Numbered from the stretch's first letter, positions 45,911 to 57,964 are shown. The stretch is DNA of 64,000 bases from Ailurus styani (GCA_002007465.1 LNAC01000001.1:7989936-8053935), one strand, 5' to 3'. The notes: generated by a model not told the origin, from the sequence alone. Program-made: numbers and translations.

Positions 45911-47389
45911 TGAGGCTCTAGCATGCGTCCAAGAAGGCAGGTGGCAGAGGAAACAGTGACCCTGGGGTGCGTCCTAAAGAGCAGCTCACAGGCACAGGAA
46001 GGGCCAAGGTCCTAGTCCCGAGTTAGGGGCGTTCCAACCCCCCCCCCATACACACACTCTTCATTTATCTGCTCATTCACCAACAGTTTGCAGCCCTTGT
46101 GTGTTCCCGACACTGATGGGGCTCAAAACTTCACAGGCTCCCAGCTGGTCTAGCAGGAGGGGGAAATGTCATCACAGCCCCCTCCAGCCTCCCAGGTGGA
46201 GAGAGCAAAGATCAGAACACCCCACTTCTCCATATTTCCCAGATCCTAAAATGAGCATCTAAGGGGAAATATCTAGGGTTTCCTCTCCCCAGGGAAGGAC
46301 TCAGTAGGGGAGTAAGGACATCATCCGGGAAGCTCACATGCACGGTTCTCATAGAGGGGCACTGCCCCAGCTGGGCAATCAGGGGCTTCCTAAAGGAGGG
46401 AGGAACTGGGATCTAGAAGGAAGGATGCAGAGGGTCTCAGCCCCACCCATCCACCATGCCCTGCCTTTGAAACAGCCACATTTTCCCCTCCATGGCCCCC
46501 AATGCCTGTGGGGTCTGCCGATGGGGGTGAGGGGGTAGGCATGGGATGGTTGGGAGCTTCTCTGGTGGAGTCCCTACGGGGAGGGGTCCATCATCCCTGG
46601 GGCTCCTCATAGCAGCAGAAGAGCAGGGTCTCCTGGGCCAAGCCTGTCAGAAGGTCTGAGAGCTTCTCAGCCTCTTCCTCCTTCTCTAGACCCAAATGAT
46701 GCTCCCGTAGGAATCCAGCCCCTGGCTTCGCACGGTGCCTATGGCACACTCCCTTCCATGCCTGTCTCCTCCCATACATTGGACCCCTTGAGGGTTTTCT
46801 TCCCCTTGTACCCTCGGCCCTCAACACAAGACCCAGGATAGGGGTGGTGATGTGAGTAGTTTTCACTAATTGGCTGCCCTGTCCCCAGCCTACCACCCCT
46901 AGGTGTGGCTTCCCTGGGGTGGGAAGTGAAGGCTTTCTTCCCATCAGTTGCAGGCCCGGATCTTAGAAAACTGGCTTCCTAGGCACATCTGAGCCAGGAC
47001 AGGATGAGCCAGCCCATCAGGGCACCCAGGGAGTCTGGGAAGCCATCGAACCTTCTCCTGTGGGCACAGCCACTTTGTGACAAAGCAACCTCCATCCATC
47101 AAGGGGAAGCTGGGCTGTGATTCTACAGGCAGCTAGAAATTCCACTCTGAATCTGCATCAGAATATAAGAGACAATGGAAAGGGCTTTCTTCTCCCCAAC
47201 CTCGAGGGGTAGGGTGCTTGCCCTGAGCTATGAATGAGGCACAGGCGTGAGGCTTAGTAAATCCACAAACGCCAACACCTCTGAGATGCCCACTGGGTCC
47301 CAGCTGACTCAGGCAGGTCTGCATGTCCCTGCATCCCCCAAACAATAGCTCAAGTGGTCATCAGATGGCCAGAAACCAAAGCCACCGTC
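45911..47389. other. Unique noncoding DNA
   Basis: No gene is supported; a C homopolymer lies near 46039-46047. A 117-codon minus frame (46591-46944) has no recognised domain. Confidence 0.45.
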
Positions 47390-47600
47390 ATTAAAATCCA
47401 AGAGGTGCTATTAATTAAAGTACCCCTCACCCATTATGGAGAGAGAGCTGCTATTTCCATTTGAAGCTGGCTAGTTGGATTACTGCTTCCATTAAAACAA
47501 AACTCACTCCGAGATGCATTTAACATGCAAGTGCTTTGGGGTCTGAGGCCGGCTGCTCGTCCCGCTGATGCACACAGCCGATTTTCAAAGCCCATGGTTT
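47390..47600. promoter_or_regulatory. Candidate conserved noncoding element
   Basis: This short repeat-free block includes 'gctattaattaaagtacccc', 'ctagttggattactgcttcc' and 'gcatttaacatgcaagtgct'. The composition is enhancer-like. Conservation was not tested. Confidence 0.35.
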
Positions 47601-47744
47601 CCAGCCCCTGTTGGCCCATGGGCCTGCAGGGAAACGAGAACATCCTCCCGAATTAAACTCCACTTGCCACCACGGCATTGCCAGAGTCGGCAAAGACTTG
47701 CCGGAGGCTGGGAAATGGGTAGGGGCATCCGAATCCATCATTCA

Positions 47745-47930
47745 GAAATCACATCCATTCATTAAAGAATTCATTAAAGAAGAACAAAGGTTCATTCATG
47801 GCACATGGGGTTCGGGCACCTACAACGGGGCCGGACACCACAACAGGCACAGGAATGGTAATCGACTCGACACAGTGCCTGTCCGTGGCTTACAGGGGAC
47901 GCAGGGGTAGGGACAGAAATTAAAGCAATG
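47745..47930 (+). mobile_element. L2/MIR-class ancient repeat fragment
   Basis: 'ccattcattaaagaattcat' then 'gcctgtccgtggcttacagg' fits the order 'attcattcaac ... tgcct...gcttac' of the common mammalian repeat class. It is diverged. Confidence 0.45.
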
Positions 47931-48510
47931 ACCGCACGATGGCAGCATGCTTGGAGTGCCTACAAGGCAGGGCCCCGCCCGCCTTTGAGACTTCAGGGGC
48001 ACAGAGATCCCCATGCAGAGCCCCCAGAGATCAGCAGGCACCAAACACAGTCTCTCGAACTGTCCACATGCTGACAGCCTTTGGATGGAGTGAGCTCTTC
48101 CGAAATTCACTGCAATCTGATCAGTTAAACTCAAGTGCTATAATCCAGTAGCTTTGTTGTAAAGCTGGGACATTTTAGGATCAGAAAACCCATCTCCAGC
48201 CCCCATCTGTGCTGGTAATACTTGAACTTGCACCTCCTCGGGCTCCTCCCTGATGGTCTGCTGTGGGGGGCTCTAATTCTGAAAGCACTTGGGTCCCCAG
48301 AGGCAGAGGAAGTAGAGACTGGGGTCTTATAACTCACCCCACCCAGGGTTCAAAGCTCCCTCGGCTGGATGAAGGCTGTAGAACCCGTAAACAGCTGTGG
48401 GGAAAACCTCTTCTCTGAGTGTGCCTGCCATGATATTGACCCATTTCACGGTGTGAGCGGAAATCAGTGACTTTGAACCTGAATCCCAGGTCCTGAGTTT
48501 GCAGAACGAG
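47931..48510. other. Unique noncoding DNA
   Basis: No gene or clear repeat was recognised. Confidence 0.4.
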
Positions 48511-48514
48511 GGGT

Positions 48515-48592
48515 AAATGGAAAGAAGGAGGGAAGGAAAAGAGGGAGGAAGAAAGGGAGGGATGGAGGGAGGGAGGGACAAGGAAGAAGGGA
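48515..48592 (+). repeat. GGAA/GGGA purine tract
   Basis: An imperfect run of GGAA, GGGA and GAAG units about 78 bases long. Confidence 0.9.
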
Positions 48593-48614
48593 AACTGAGG
48601 GCAAGGTCCAAGTC

Positions 48615-48695
48615 CATTCTGTTCAGAGACTAATTCACCGCTTGACACATAGTAGGCACTCAACAAATATCTTGTAGAGGAGAAATAGATGAGCT
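48615..48695 (+). mobile_element. L2/MIR-class 3' end fragment
   Basis: 'ttgacacatagtaggcactc' and 'aacaaatatcttgtagagga' are diagnostic of this 3' end. Confidence 0.7.
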
Positions 48696-48699
48696 CAAT

Positions 48700-49380
48700 A
48701 GATATGACCAAGGTTAATCTAAAACCTGCTATAAAATTCCTGTTCAGGGTAGTATAAACTGCAAAATCATTGAATCACTGGTTTTATTCCATGAGAACAA
48801 ATGGTTGCTCATGAAAGCCATGCAGGTGATAAAGGAACTTCAGAATCAAAAGCTGCCAGCTTTGGGTTCAGAAGCAGCTGCGTCCTTAATTACGTTGCCT
48901 GATTTATACTCTATTAAATCTGTATATAAGTAACCCATTTCTCTGAAAGCATTTAAACCTCTTATATTCCACCAAACACAGTGCTTTTATTTGAAATAAA
49001 TGTATCCAGCTCTTTGGGGAACATATGGTATATTTCTCTCTTATTAATAATTCAGTTCAAATGAGCAAAAATTAGTTGGTGCAGTTACGGCTGATTTTGT
49101 CCTGAAAAGATCCGCATTAATTTTAGACGTTTTGTAAATTGGGCTATTAAATAAAAGCATTATATGTGAATTACCCTTTAAATTTTAAGCAACTTGGTAG
49201 TTTAATGGTATTTTCTAGTCAGATTCATTTTCAATCTTTAAAAAATTATAGTCATTATGGTAAGACAAATTTTTGAAACCTGCTCCTTCTATCCAATTAC
49301 ATATTGTACTAATAAGTAAACTAGAAAACTTTTATGTTCTCATTTCGGGGCTCAGTCCTGCTTTGCTCCATCTTTTGATG
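48700..49380. promoter_or_regulatory. AT-rich repeat-free block, candidate conserved noncoding element
   Basis: About 680 bases contain no recognisable repeat and no long frame. Words such as 'ccttaattacgttgcctgat', 'cttattaataattcagttca' and 'ccgcattaattttagacg' are typical of deeply conserved vertebrate enhancers. The call is inference from composition. Confidence 0.45.
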
Positions 49381-50540
49381 GCATCTGTCTTCCAAGACGT
49401 TCCCTAGAGGGCGGCTGGCCTCAACCGAGAAGGTCTGATGAGGGCCAGACGCAGAGAGCTGAGAATTCACTAGAGTGGGGTTCAGCAGGGAGCTAGGGAG
49501 GTCGTCTTTACGGTCGCTAGCTCTCGGATGATGGGGTCCCCTCTCTGGACAGTGATCATTCTTACCTAACAGCTCAGTGCTCTGGGCCTGCAGAAAAGGC
49601 TAGCCAGACACTTTTGTCAGAAAGACTCAAGGGTTCCTAAATTACCAGGGAGACATTCGTTCTAGGAGATGAGCGCACAGCCTACCAGCTCAGCAGCCCC
49701 ACCGGGCAGAGACCCCCCCCAAAGCCAGCCTCACTCCGTGGTCCCCCCNTGCCCAGGAGAGGCAGGGTAGGTGTGCGGCAGGCCAGGCTACAGCGGTCTC
49801 CCTGAGGTTTCTCCCCCTGGGTCGGGTCCCAGTCAGAGAACCTGGGAGAAGTGGCGCTGAGGAAGGTCTACTTTCTCTGCTCCCAGACCGGCCAGCTCTG
49901 TGATTTTGGACAAGCTTGGCTCTGGGGCTTAGTTGAGAAGAATGACGGAGACGGTGCTCAGGAAGTGCCCAGAGCAGTGAGTAGCACGTGACAGGTGATG
50001 GGGGGCTGCTAGTCCCTTCCTTCCCCACCTCCAGACGGGGCATTTAGCCGTGCCCTGGTGTCGGGTTTTCCCTTTCCCCAATCTGGCTGACCGCTGGAGC
50101 ACAGTGCCTGTTTGGGACAGCCAGGCCTCCCGACCAGCCGGCCTTAGTGCCCGGAGAACACGCTGTGCTCACACCAAAGCCCCACCCCACCCTGACTCCC
50201 CCGAGTCCTCAGAACAGGAGCCCCGAGATGAGAATCCTTTTCCATCCTGGGTCGCAATCCCCAATTCCTTCCTGCATTAGGTTCCATGTGCTTCCAGGAG
50301 GCCGGATGTTAAAAGAGGCAGGAGTGCGGTCCCGATCCTGGAAAGCCAGAGTGAATAAGGAGCCGGGGTGCGATCACAGCCAAGCACCCAGCCTGGCCTT
50401 CGCTGGTTGCTTCTCCATCCCGAGGAGTGGGTCTGCTCTCGCTGAGTGACGGTAGGCACCCCCTGGGACCAGAGACGGCTTCAGAACAGGAGCCCAAGGT
50501 CAAGCAGGAACCACTTCTGGGAAGGATAAAGTCACAAGGC
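49381..50540. other. Unique noncoding DNA
   Basis: A single undetermined base is at 49749. Several overlapping frames occur in GC-rich 49690-50460. No gene was recognised. Confidence 0.45.
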
Positions 50541-50544
50541 CAAG

Positions 50545-50640
50545 GAGGGCAGCACAAGGAGGGCTCCCATTGTACAGATGGGGAAGGTGAGGCTCTAGGA
50601 GAAGAAATGACCTTTCTGAGGTCAAACAGGGGTGACGGGG
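50545..50640 (-). mobile_element. MIR SINE fragment
   Basis: 'gctcccattgtacagatggg' followed by 'gaaggtgaggctctaggaga' is the reverse-strand MIR core. Confidence 0.75.
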
Positions 50641-50734
50641 AACCGCTACACGATGACTATTTATGGGACAAATCACCGAGTCCCTTTAGATCTGGTTGTC
50701 TCTGATGGTTTCCAGTCATGGGCCAGCCCCTGGG

Positions 50735-50935
50735 ATAGCTACAGAGTAGTGGTTAGAAACACAGGTTCTTACGTTAGATGTCCTGGGTTCAAATATGAGC
50801 CCTGAGAGTTCCCAGTATGTGGCTTTGGCAGATTTTTCAATCTCCCCATGGTTCAGGCCCATCTGTAAAAAATGGGAAGAATACTACTGACTTTATAGAT
50901 GGAGTGAGTTCATACATACAAAGTGCTCAGAAACT
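50735..50935 (+). mobile_element. MIR SINE
   Basis: 'agagtagtggttagaaacac', 'gtcctgggttcaaatatgag' and 'ggcccatctgtaaaaaatgg' give the full sense MIR order. Confidence 0.85.
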
Positions 50936-51469
50936 TTCCAGCCAAGGGTTTTCAGGGAAAAAATCAGTGTGAGTCACACACTGGGGTCTGGGCAGCAGGT
51001 CCACATCCTCTGCTCCTAAATCACATCTGAAGGCTTATTTCTGAGGATGGACTCACTGTCCCACATCACCCAACCAGACACCTGGCTGCCCATGATTTGG
51101 TGGCTTTGAGAACATGGAAGGCACCATCAGGAATTTCCGGCTAGAAATGCCATTCAGATGGGCTTGAGGTGGGAGTCCATGTCCAAGCAAGAAATGATAA
51201 TAAGCCCAGATCCCTTAGCCTCGTGTGTCACTTTAACACTTACAAAGACCTTCGTCACAGGCACGGCTATTTATCTCATTCTCAGCCTGGCATTATTCTT
51301 CCCCAGCCACTATTATGTCCAGTTAACCGTTGAGCTTAATCTACCTTCTTGAGGTCTCATGTCAAGTCAATGGAGAGGTCAGCGTTCAAATGTAGGCTTG
51401 AGCCCATTCCTGATGATGGCACTGTACTTGTAAATGGCCGAATGTTTCCTTGACCGTGATCCTCAAAAC
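50936..51469. other. Unique DNA with a possible MIR trace
   Basis: A possible decayed MIR/L2 trace ('cactttaacacttacaaaga', then 'atttatctcattctcagcct') lies near 51230-51290. Otherwise nothing is recognised. Confidence 0.4.
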
Positions 51470-51710
51470 AGAGCAATGTGGGAGTTCATCTGATGTGTCG
51501 ACTTGTCAGAGCCACAGTACCCAGATATGGGGTCAAACATTATTCTGGATGTTTCTGTGAGTGTGTCTGGATGAGAGTAAATTGGTGGACTTTAAGTAAA
51601 CAGATTGCTCTCCATGTGGTGGGTGGGCCTCATCCAGTCAGCTGAAGGCCTGAAACAAACCGAAGACTAACCTCTCCCTCCCAAGAGGTCATTCTTCCAG
51701 CAGATGGCCC
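51470..51710 (+). mobile_element. Ancient interspersed repeat, LTR-class
   Basis: 'gtgtcgacttgtcagagcca', 'acccagatatggggtcaaac', 'attattctggatgtttctgt' and 'gtgggcctcatccagtcagc' match in order a very common mammalian LTR-class repeat. I do not assign the exact family. It has no coding capacity. Confidence 0.7.
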
Positions 51711-51744
51711 TCAAGCTTGAACTGCAGCATCCGTTCTTCCCGCA

Positions 51745-51985
51745 GTCAGAAGGAGTGTGGCATGGGCCCAGGTACAGCACAGCCTTGGATGTTGATCAGC
51801 TATGTGACCTTGGAGGTGACTCTTCTGGGCTCTCATTCCTTTTTATGCCAAATGGAAGCAGTAGTATCTACGATATCCCATTAGATATAAGGATCAAATG
51901 AGAAAATGACTGCCAAGCCCTCCATATAGCACGTGGCCCACAGTCGGCCCTGAATCATTGATAGTTGTTTTGTTATTATCATCAA
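51745..51985 (+). mobile_element. MIR SINE
   Basis: 'gatcagctatgtgaccttgg', 'ttatgccaaatggaagcagt' and the 3' part 'aaggatcaaatgagaaaatg' are the sense MIR order over about 240 bases. Confidence 0.8.
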
Positions 51986-53399
51986 GACAAAACGAGCTAA
52001 ACGAGTGGATTTGGAGATTGTTCCTGATGCTTCAGAGCCAAAATTCTGCAAGAAAATGGCTGTATCAAGAGAGATAAAATAGACTGGGCCTCCAGCGGAG
52101 AAGAGGGTGGCATAAGAGGGTCCTCATGCGCTGGGACGGCTGCCTGGCAGGAGGAGAAGCAGGGTCTCTCTGGACTCTGATGGTGCAGGGACAAGAGAGC
52201 ACTTGAGGAAATTAAAAAGAAAAAAAATCTCAAAAGCACGAAAGGAAATATGTATGTCCAGGCCATGTCATTAGCACGCAGAACCCTTGATCGCAGGTCA
52301 CGTGTCAGGTGAATCCAGTGCATCGAGAATGACCGCGCAGTTTGGTTCCACCACTCCTCTTGGCATCTAGCGGCCTAGGAGGTTTACAGAGATCTACCCG
52401 AATAGGAGGTCCACCCAAATGCTGACACGTGGGCAGCCCTGTACATAGTTACAGGCAGCCACAAACTCAAGCAGCAATAGCAGCCAGCAGTTCTATCAGA
52501 GGAAGACCCTTAGGAGCTGACATGCCAACTGCCCGGCATCAGAAAGAAAAGGACTCTCGATGCCTAGGGTGGGAGACAGAAGTTAGCCAGGATCCAGGAT
52601 GTCTAACCGTGGGTACAGCGTGAATGGGGTATCATGGATATCTCTGTAATGTAACCAGTGGCAATAATAATGGCAAGGTATGAATGATACGGCAATAACA
52701 TTTAGCATCACCGTCCTGTCCTCTAAGCTCAGAGCAGGGGGAGACAGATGGGTAAGCAAACTAGAGTAGTCCAAAGCCCCGGGCGCTGGAACAAAGCCAT
52801 CTGACAAGAGGAGACCACGTCCCCTGTGGGTGGCAAGGGAACTGGGTAGAAAGTCAAGAATCTATGGCTGCTTGACCTAAACTTCCAACACTAACTGGGC
52901 TTCTACTCCAAAGGTGGTGAGGAGCTGGCACAGTGAGCCAGACAGAGAAACTGATGTGAACAAAGCACAGAGGTGGGAACAGGCTTAGCCCATCAGGTGA
53001 AGAGTAAGGAATGAAGATTTGTTGATGACGGGGAAGCAAGTGGTACAGGAGGGAAGGTGAGCCCTGAGGCCATAGGTAGGTAGGGACAAGACTGAGGTCA
53101 CCAGCACTGTGTCACACACTGGAATGAGTTTCAGTTGCATGGATATCCTCAGCACCCTTAGTAAAAAGCAGAAAAGAAGTCTATCCCCTGAGTCTATTCC
53201 ATGGTCTTTGAGGCCTTTCCAGCTTCACGGAAGCACGTACCATCAGCAAGGCCATCAGTAGAAAATTCTCCCAACACCACAGAGAATGATGTGTCAAGTA
53301 CTTATGTGTAGAGAGATTTGGAAAGGAGTCCACTAACAGGGGTGGCAACAGGGGGAGGCAGGTGGTCACCAGGCAGCTGGCTTTGTAAATCGTGGATAA
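51986..53399. other. Unique noncoding DNA
   Basis: No gene or clear repeat was recognised. Frames are short (up to 108 codons) and unremarkable. Confidence 0.45.
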
Positions 53400-54839
53400 G
53401 TTTGTTAAAGACTAAAGGCTGGTTAAGTCTACAACCGAGGAAACAATTGCCAAAGACACAACACCATGTCTCGGCGAGTCTTCCTATTTAAGTAAAAATT
53501 TCCTTCTTGAAAATCGAAAGCTTATCTGCCGACCCTGGTTCTGAACATAAATGCAATCTTTGTGGAACATCTACACATTTGTAAAATCAAAATGCTTCCC
53601 TGTTTAGTAGTCATCATATTTAAGGCCAAAGTCTAACTCAAGGTGCCGTGGGGATTAAAGGCAAAATAGAAGCACTGTTCATTCATCTGTGGATCTTGCA
53701 GATATCAGCGTGATCAGTGGCAGTAATATATATGAGATCCACAAAGAATTAACTTGGGGATTAGAGGAAATCAATAGATCTGTTCTTTATACCGGTGTGC
53801 TTGATACAGCCTGGGTTAGGATGAGTAGTGTTCGCTGCGAACATAAACAAACCCCAATACCTCCGTGGTGTAACCCAAGAGGCTTTTCTGTCTTGTTCAG
53901 ATAAAATTTCTTTCTGGTTCTAGTGTTTGGAGGCAGGAGGAAGAATCTTCTGAGTCTCCTCCATTTATCCAACAGATGGGGAGAGAGAGCAAGGATCACA
54001 CGTTAAGAGTTTTTCATGGGCCGGATCTACAAGAGATGGATGAACACATTCTTCCGGCCAGAACTCAGTCATACATCTCCATCTAACAGCAGAGGGGACA
54101 GGGAGATGTGGGCCAGGAGGGTGCCCATGAATAAGCTGGGAGCACAGGCACTGGTGAACGTGAGCAGTCTTTGCCAGATAGCTTCATACCCCCCAAATCA
54201 AACTTTTAAAAATAGTTTATAAAATAGCAATAAATATTTTGTAAAAGCTTTTGTTTCCATTCCTGTTCCAAGGCAAAATTATTTCTTTCCCAAGCTGGTT
54301 GAGATGTGTTTCCCCCACTCTCCAAAGTCATTCAAGCAAGACCATGTGTCCCTGGAGACTTAGCATAGGCTATAAATCAACAAATTCTGCTATAAAACCT
54401 TGTGCGGAGAAAATGCTCGTGTGCAGTGAGAGCTCGTGCCGACAAATGGGGTCAGCCTGTTTCCCAGACAGGTCCCACTCCACATTCATGGCTCTCGGCA
54501 ACCCCAGAGAGGCAGGAATATGCCCAACTTCCCTTAAATCTTTACATAATTGTCTAAGCCAGATAGAATCTACTAACTCTCGAACTGTTATGGCTTTACT
54601 CAAATTAGCTGCTGGCCAAAGAAATCAATTCTTTTGCCAGCTGCTTAGAGAGAGCCAGAGCCACCACCTTGGCTGGGTCAGGGGTGTTTAATATGCACAC
54701 TGGACCAAAGCTGTGCTCCAACCCCACTGCTGCTCCTCGCTGGGCAAACAGAGGATGCAGACAACCATCTCTCTGACCTGGCCATTCCTCACGCAGCAGG
54801 AGTGACCCCATCATTTCTCTATCACGGCTTCTTAGGGTC
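53400..54839. other. Unique DNA, partly AT-rich
   Basis: 53470-53800 and 54150-54300 are AT-rich and repeat-free and may include conserved noncoding DNA. A 146-codon frame (54251-54691, plus) has no recognised domain and no flanking splice signals that stand out. Confidence 0.4.
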
Positions 54840-55800
54840 TACTTAGATGAAGACACATTACCATGTCCTAGCCATGTGACAGCTGAGAGAGGGAGGGCGA
54901 AGCCTGCGTGATTATGGCTAATCATTGTCTGCCTGTCCCTGGGTAGTTGATACTTATCAATGAATTGCACCAAATGCAGTGTAAAATCCCAGATAATTAA
55001 CAGTGAACTGGGGATAACTTCTCTGGGCCATTTCATTCATATTTTAGAGGGAAGGCACGGGTAAACAGTTCAAACTGCTGTGTTTACGCCACCACCGAAT
55101 TTGGTAAGTGAGCATCGCTTTGTCTCTCACAGACGGTAAATCTGAAAGAGACACGCAATTCACACCCCGCAAAAAGCAAGGCTCAAACCAACAGGGCAGG
55201 GGAGAATTTATTTTTTTCCCCCTTTTCTCCTTAGCCAAAGTTATTATCACAACTGCCGGGGAATTTGTGAGATTGGGAGATAAGGATCTTAATGATTCTT
55301 TGGAGACCCGTCAATCACTGCAAACTGCTACCAGAATCGAAATTACATCTGCATTTGAATTAGCAACATTACTCGCCAATTTAGATCAGAGTGAACATTT
55401 TTCCATTGAAGATGGAATTAAATTAGAAAGTGAGTGAGTCTTTAATTTCCACATTATAAATCACCGAAAATAATTCAACTCCTGTACCTTAAGGCCAATT
55501 ACATTATCCTAAGCGACATTTTATCTCCCAACCTTCGAAGTGATTTGGTGTTGGGAGCCTTCACACAAATCAGTCTTGCTCTCGCAGCAAGAAATATATC
55601 TGCCCACCGAGTCACACACATAAAACACCAGGAACCGTTTTAATGCCGAAGCTTATTTTACATGAAATTTGATTGTCTGTTTGATAGTGTATTTTTGTGT
55701 TCTAATGAACTGATGCATTAGCCAGATACGAGTTCTGAATTATGTCAGGTTCAGCAAGGAAATTTTAAAATGATTGACTTGTTCCAGGTTGGGGCACCTC
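54840..55800. promoter_or_regulatory. Repeat-free, AT-rich block, candidate conserved element cluster
   Basis: Almost 1 kb lacks any recognisable repeat. Both flanks of the putative exon at 55235-55429 share this quality ('ataaatcaccgaaaataatt', 'ccaattacattatcctaagc', 'gatgcattagccagatacga'). This could be a conserved enhancer cluster, or the conserved intronic surroundings of a regulated exon. Confidence 0.45.
55235..55429 (+). CDS. Putative internal exon, 195 bp, phase 1-1, unidentified
   Basis: The left edge is preceded by a strong 3' splice site: an uninterrupted pyrimidine run with TTTTTCCCCC and CTTTTCTCC, then TTAG at 55231-55234. The right edge is followed by a consensus donor, gtgagt, at 55430. 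The 195 bases are open in one frame for 65 codons with phase 1 at both ends, so inclusion or skipping would keep frame. The reading is rich in Glu, Asp, Leu, Thr and Ile, with no low-complexity run, unlike GC-rich chance frames elsewhere. The frame stays open upstream to an ATG at 55108 and stops at 55435-55437. I do not recognise the protein. Alternatives are an exon of a noncoding RNA, or a conserved enhancer that is open by chance. Confidence 0.3.
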
Positions 55801-55929
55801 CGTCTCTCTCACCACCTCCTCCCGCTTCGGTCTTACGAAAGACAAAGGTATTGTGGCTATTTGCAGGTCTGAACATGCTCCCTCTCATCCCTTGGTGCTC
55901 ACCTGGGTTGTCTGATGTCTACAAGCCTG

Positions 55930-56045
55930 TCTCTCCCTAGACCATGAGCTCCTCATGTACTAACGCCCGGCTCCATCTAGCAAAGCGACTGGTTCAGAGT
56001 AGGTGTTCGTTAAGTATTTGGTGCAAAAAGGATTGAATGGATGCA
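55930..56045 (+). mobile_element. L2 3' end fragment
   Basis: 'agaccatgagctcctcatgt' then 'gttcagagtaggtgttcgtt' and 'aagtatttggtgcaaaaagg' is the L2 3' end order. Confidence 0.7.
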
Positions 56046-56499
56046 TGACATCAGGTCCTTTGCCCCTGGCAACAATCAAATGGCCACCATAGAGACTAAA
56101 ACAGATAAACAGGCTGCCTGCCCGCCCCACCACCACCGTCCGCAGCACCAAAGCCAGGGAGGGGCCTCTTTCACAAGCAGGGTTGAATTTCCGTGAGATT
56201 AACTGGCCTAAACAAAGATCAAGAAGTCTCCCCAATAAACCGCAAGCCTTGAGCATCACCTGAGAAAGCGGCCTTGACCCAGAAAACTTCTGAGCCCCTG
56301 ATGCAGCAACCAAGCAGGGGAAGGAAAGTAAAAGCAAAAAGGAGTTAGGAGGCAGGACAAGGGTTGTAAATATTCATGCTTTTTTACCAGTATTCTGTTC
56401 TCAAGATGCGGAGCAGGGGTGGGGATGTCTGCCGACTCGACCTGGGCGAGTGGACAAGGCCTCGGTTGGCTCTGCCCCACGGTACGAGCCTGGTGAGTC
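56046..56499. other. Unique noncoding DNA
   Basis: No feature is recognised. Confidence 0.4.
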
Positions 56500-56730
56500 A
56501 CTGTGAGCCTCGCACCTCACTTCCCCCTGTCTAAAGTGAGAGGTTAAGCCATGAGATCGGACGGATAGAGAGCTTCCCACCAATCGGGCTCTGGGATTAT
56601 TCAAATAATCCTCCGTGCTCCCTATCACCAAAAAGCAGGTTCTGACTCGGCCCTCCCTGACCGTCTGTGTGGCCTGGGCAACAGACCCTCTGGACCTCAG
56701 CCTTCCCATCCACAAAATGGGGACCCGAAT
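56500..56730 (+). mobile_element. MIR fragments
   Basis: A weak trace at about 56500-56550 ('cacttccccctgtctaaagt') and a clearer sense core at 56668-56722 ('gtgtggcctgggcaacagac', 'cctcagccttcccatccaca') are visible. Confidence 0.55.
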
Positions 56731-56852
56731 GTGGACTTGAACATCTGGGAGTAGGGTTTGAGGAAGAATTAATTAAACAAGAACCTGGAAGGCCCCCAAG
56801 TGAGTTCAGGCTCCACCCCCCACCCCACCCCCCACCAGAGGCAAGAAGTACA

Positions 56853-56855
<3 letters not shown>

Positions 56856-56891
<36 letters not shown>
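56856..56891 (+). repeat. (CT)n microsatellite
   Basis: About 18 CT units are followed by a 'gctctgg' break. Confidence 0.95.
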
Positions 56892-56893
<2 letters not shown>

Positions 56894-56989
56894 CTGGGGC
56901 TCAGGGCACTTGGACTCGGTGCAGCAGCGACAACGGGCAAGCTGCTCCCCTTATGAGGGAAGGAAGTCCGGCTGTGTAGCCCGGCCTCC

Positions 56990-57480
56990 CAGAGGCTGCT
57001 CGCTCCACCGGCCGGGCAGCCCTGAGCTCCTCGGCCTGGCCCCGTGATGCCCCCGCTCCTTCCCTCTGTCCCGGCAGAACCAGACACTAGGCCCTCGGGC
57101 TGCTGGGTGAGGGCGTCTGGCGTCGGACCAAGTCATGGGTAGGGCACGAGGCTCATCCGTCTCCAAGACCACACCCCTCCCACCCCCGTGTGGACTCCGG
57201 GGCAGGGAGCCTTCTTTCCCATTCGCTCCGGTCCCACACGGAGTAGGCCGCCACCAGCAAGGGGACACATGTCCAGGATGAGTGTTGTCAGAGCTGGGGG
57301 AAAACTCAACCCTTTGTCCAGGGCCCCGTCTCACGGGGACTCGGGTTTTACTGACGCAGCCGGGCGCGGAAGGAGAACCGAGAGGGGTCGCGCTGGGCTC
57401 CCGCAGCCCCTGCACACACACCTCTCACCCTCAGGCGTGGCACTCGGGCGCTTCGGGAGCCCTCCTCTGACGTCAGGTTT
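56990..57480. other. GC-rich, CpG-moderate block
   Basis: CpG counts of about 3-8 per 60 bases are above background but lower than at 6455-7260. A full CRE palindrome (tgacgtca) lies at 57468-57475. Several overlapping frames exist and none is recognised. It may be a weak CpG island. Confidence 0.35.
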
Positions 57481-57900
57481 CTGCGGCTCAAACAAAGCAT
57501 TTTGTTCAAGTGTGCAATTGACCGACTGGGTCCAACTTGGTCCCACGCGACAGGGAAATGGGACCAGCCCAAGGAAACCCTGCAAGTTCCTAACACCTCC
57601 CTGCTGGGGTATCAGCTTCTCCCCTGGGGCCTCGGGGAGAAAGGACGCAGGACATCCAGGCACGGTGAGGCCCGCTCCCTGTCGCACACGGTGGCCGAAA
57701 CTGCCCCCTCCAACAGCTTGTCAAGGGAGAGAAGAGCGGAGTCTCGGGGTGGCGGGAAGGTGGGGAAAAGTAGAAAGAAAGGGAACGTGTGAGCAGGGGG
57801 TCCCAAGCCTCAGTTTTGCAGTCATCGGTAGAATGAGCACAAGAACTATTTACTGAAAAGATCAGACCAGGTGACATTCAGAAACACTGCCCCGGCCAGC
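57481..57900. other. Unique noncoding DNA
   Basis: No gene is supported. A MIR-like trace ('aagcctcagttttgcagtca') is near 57807. Confidence 0.35.
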
Positions 57901-57960
57901 ACGCGGTCTCCCCAGAGCTCTGTCTCTCCCACTCTCTCTGTCTCTCTCTGACCTGTCTCC

Positions 57961-57964
57961 TTCT

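Noticed and set aside
54251..54691. 146-codon plus frame near the conserved-looking block
   Set aside because: No recognised domain, cysteine- and serine-scattered composition without pattern, and no strong splice signals at its ends.
57188..57856. 222-codon plus frame in a CpG-moderate block
   Set aside because: Overlaps several other frames on both strands; composition is Gly/Arg/Pro/Ser-rich and no domain is visible.
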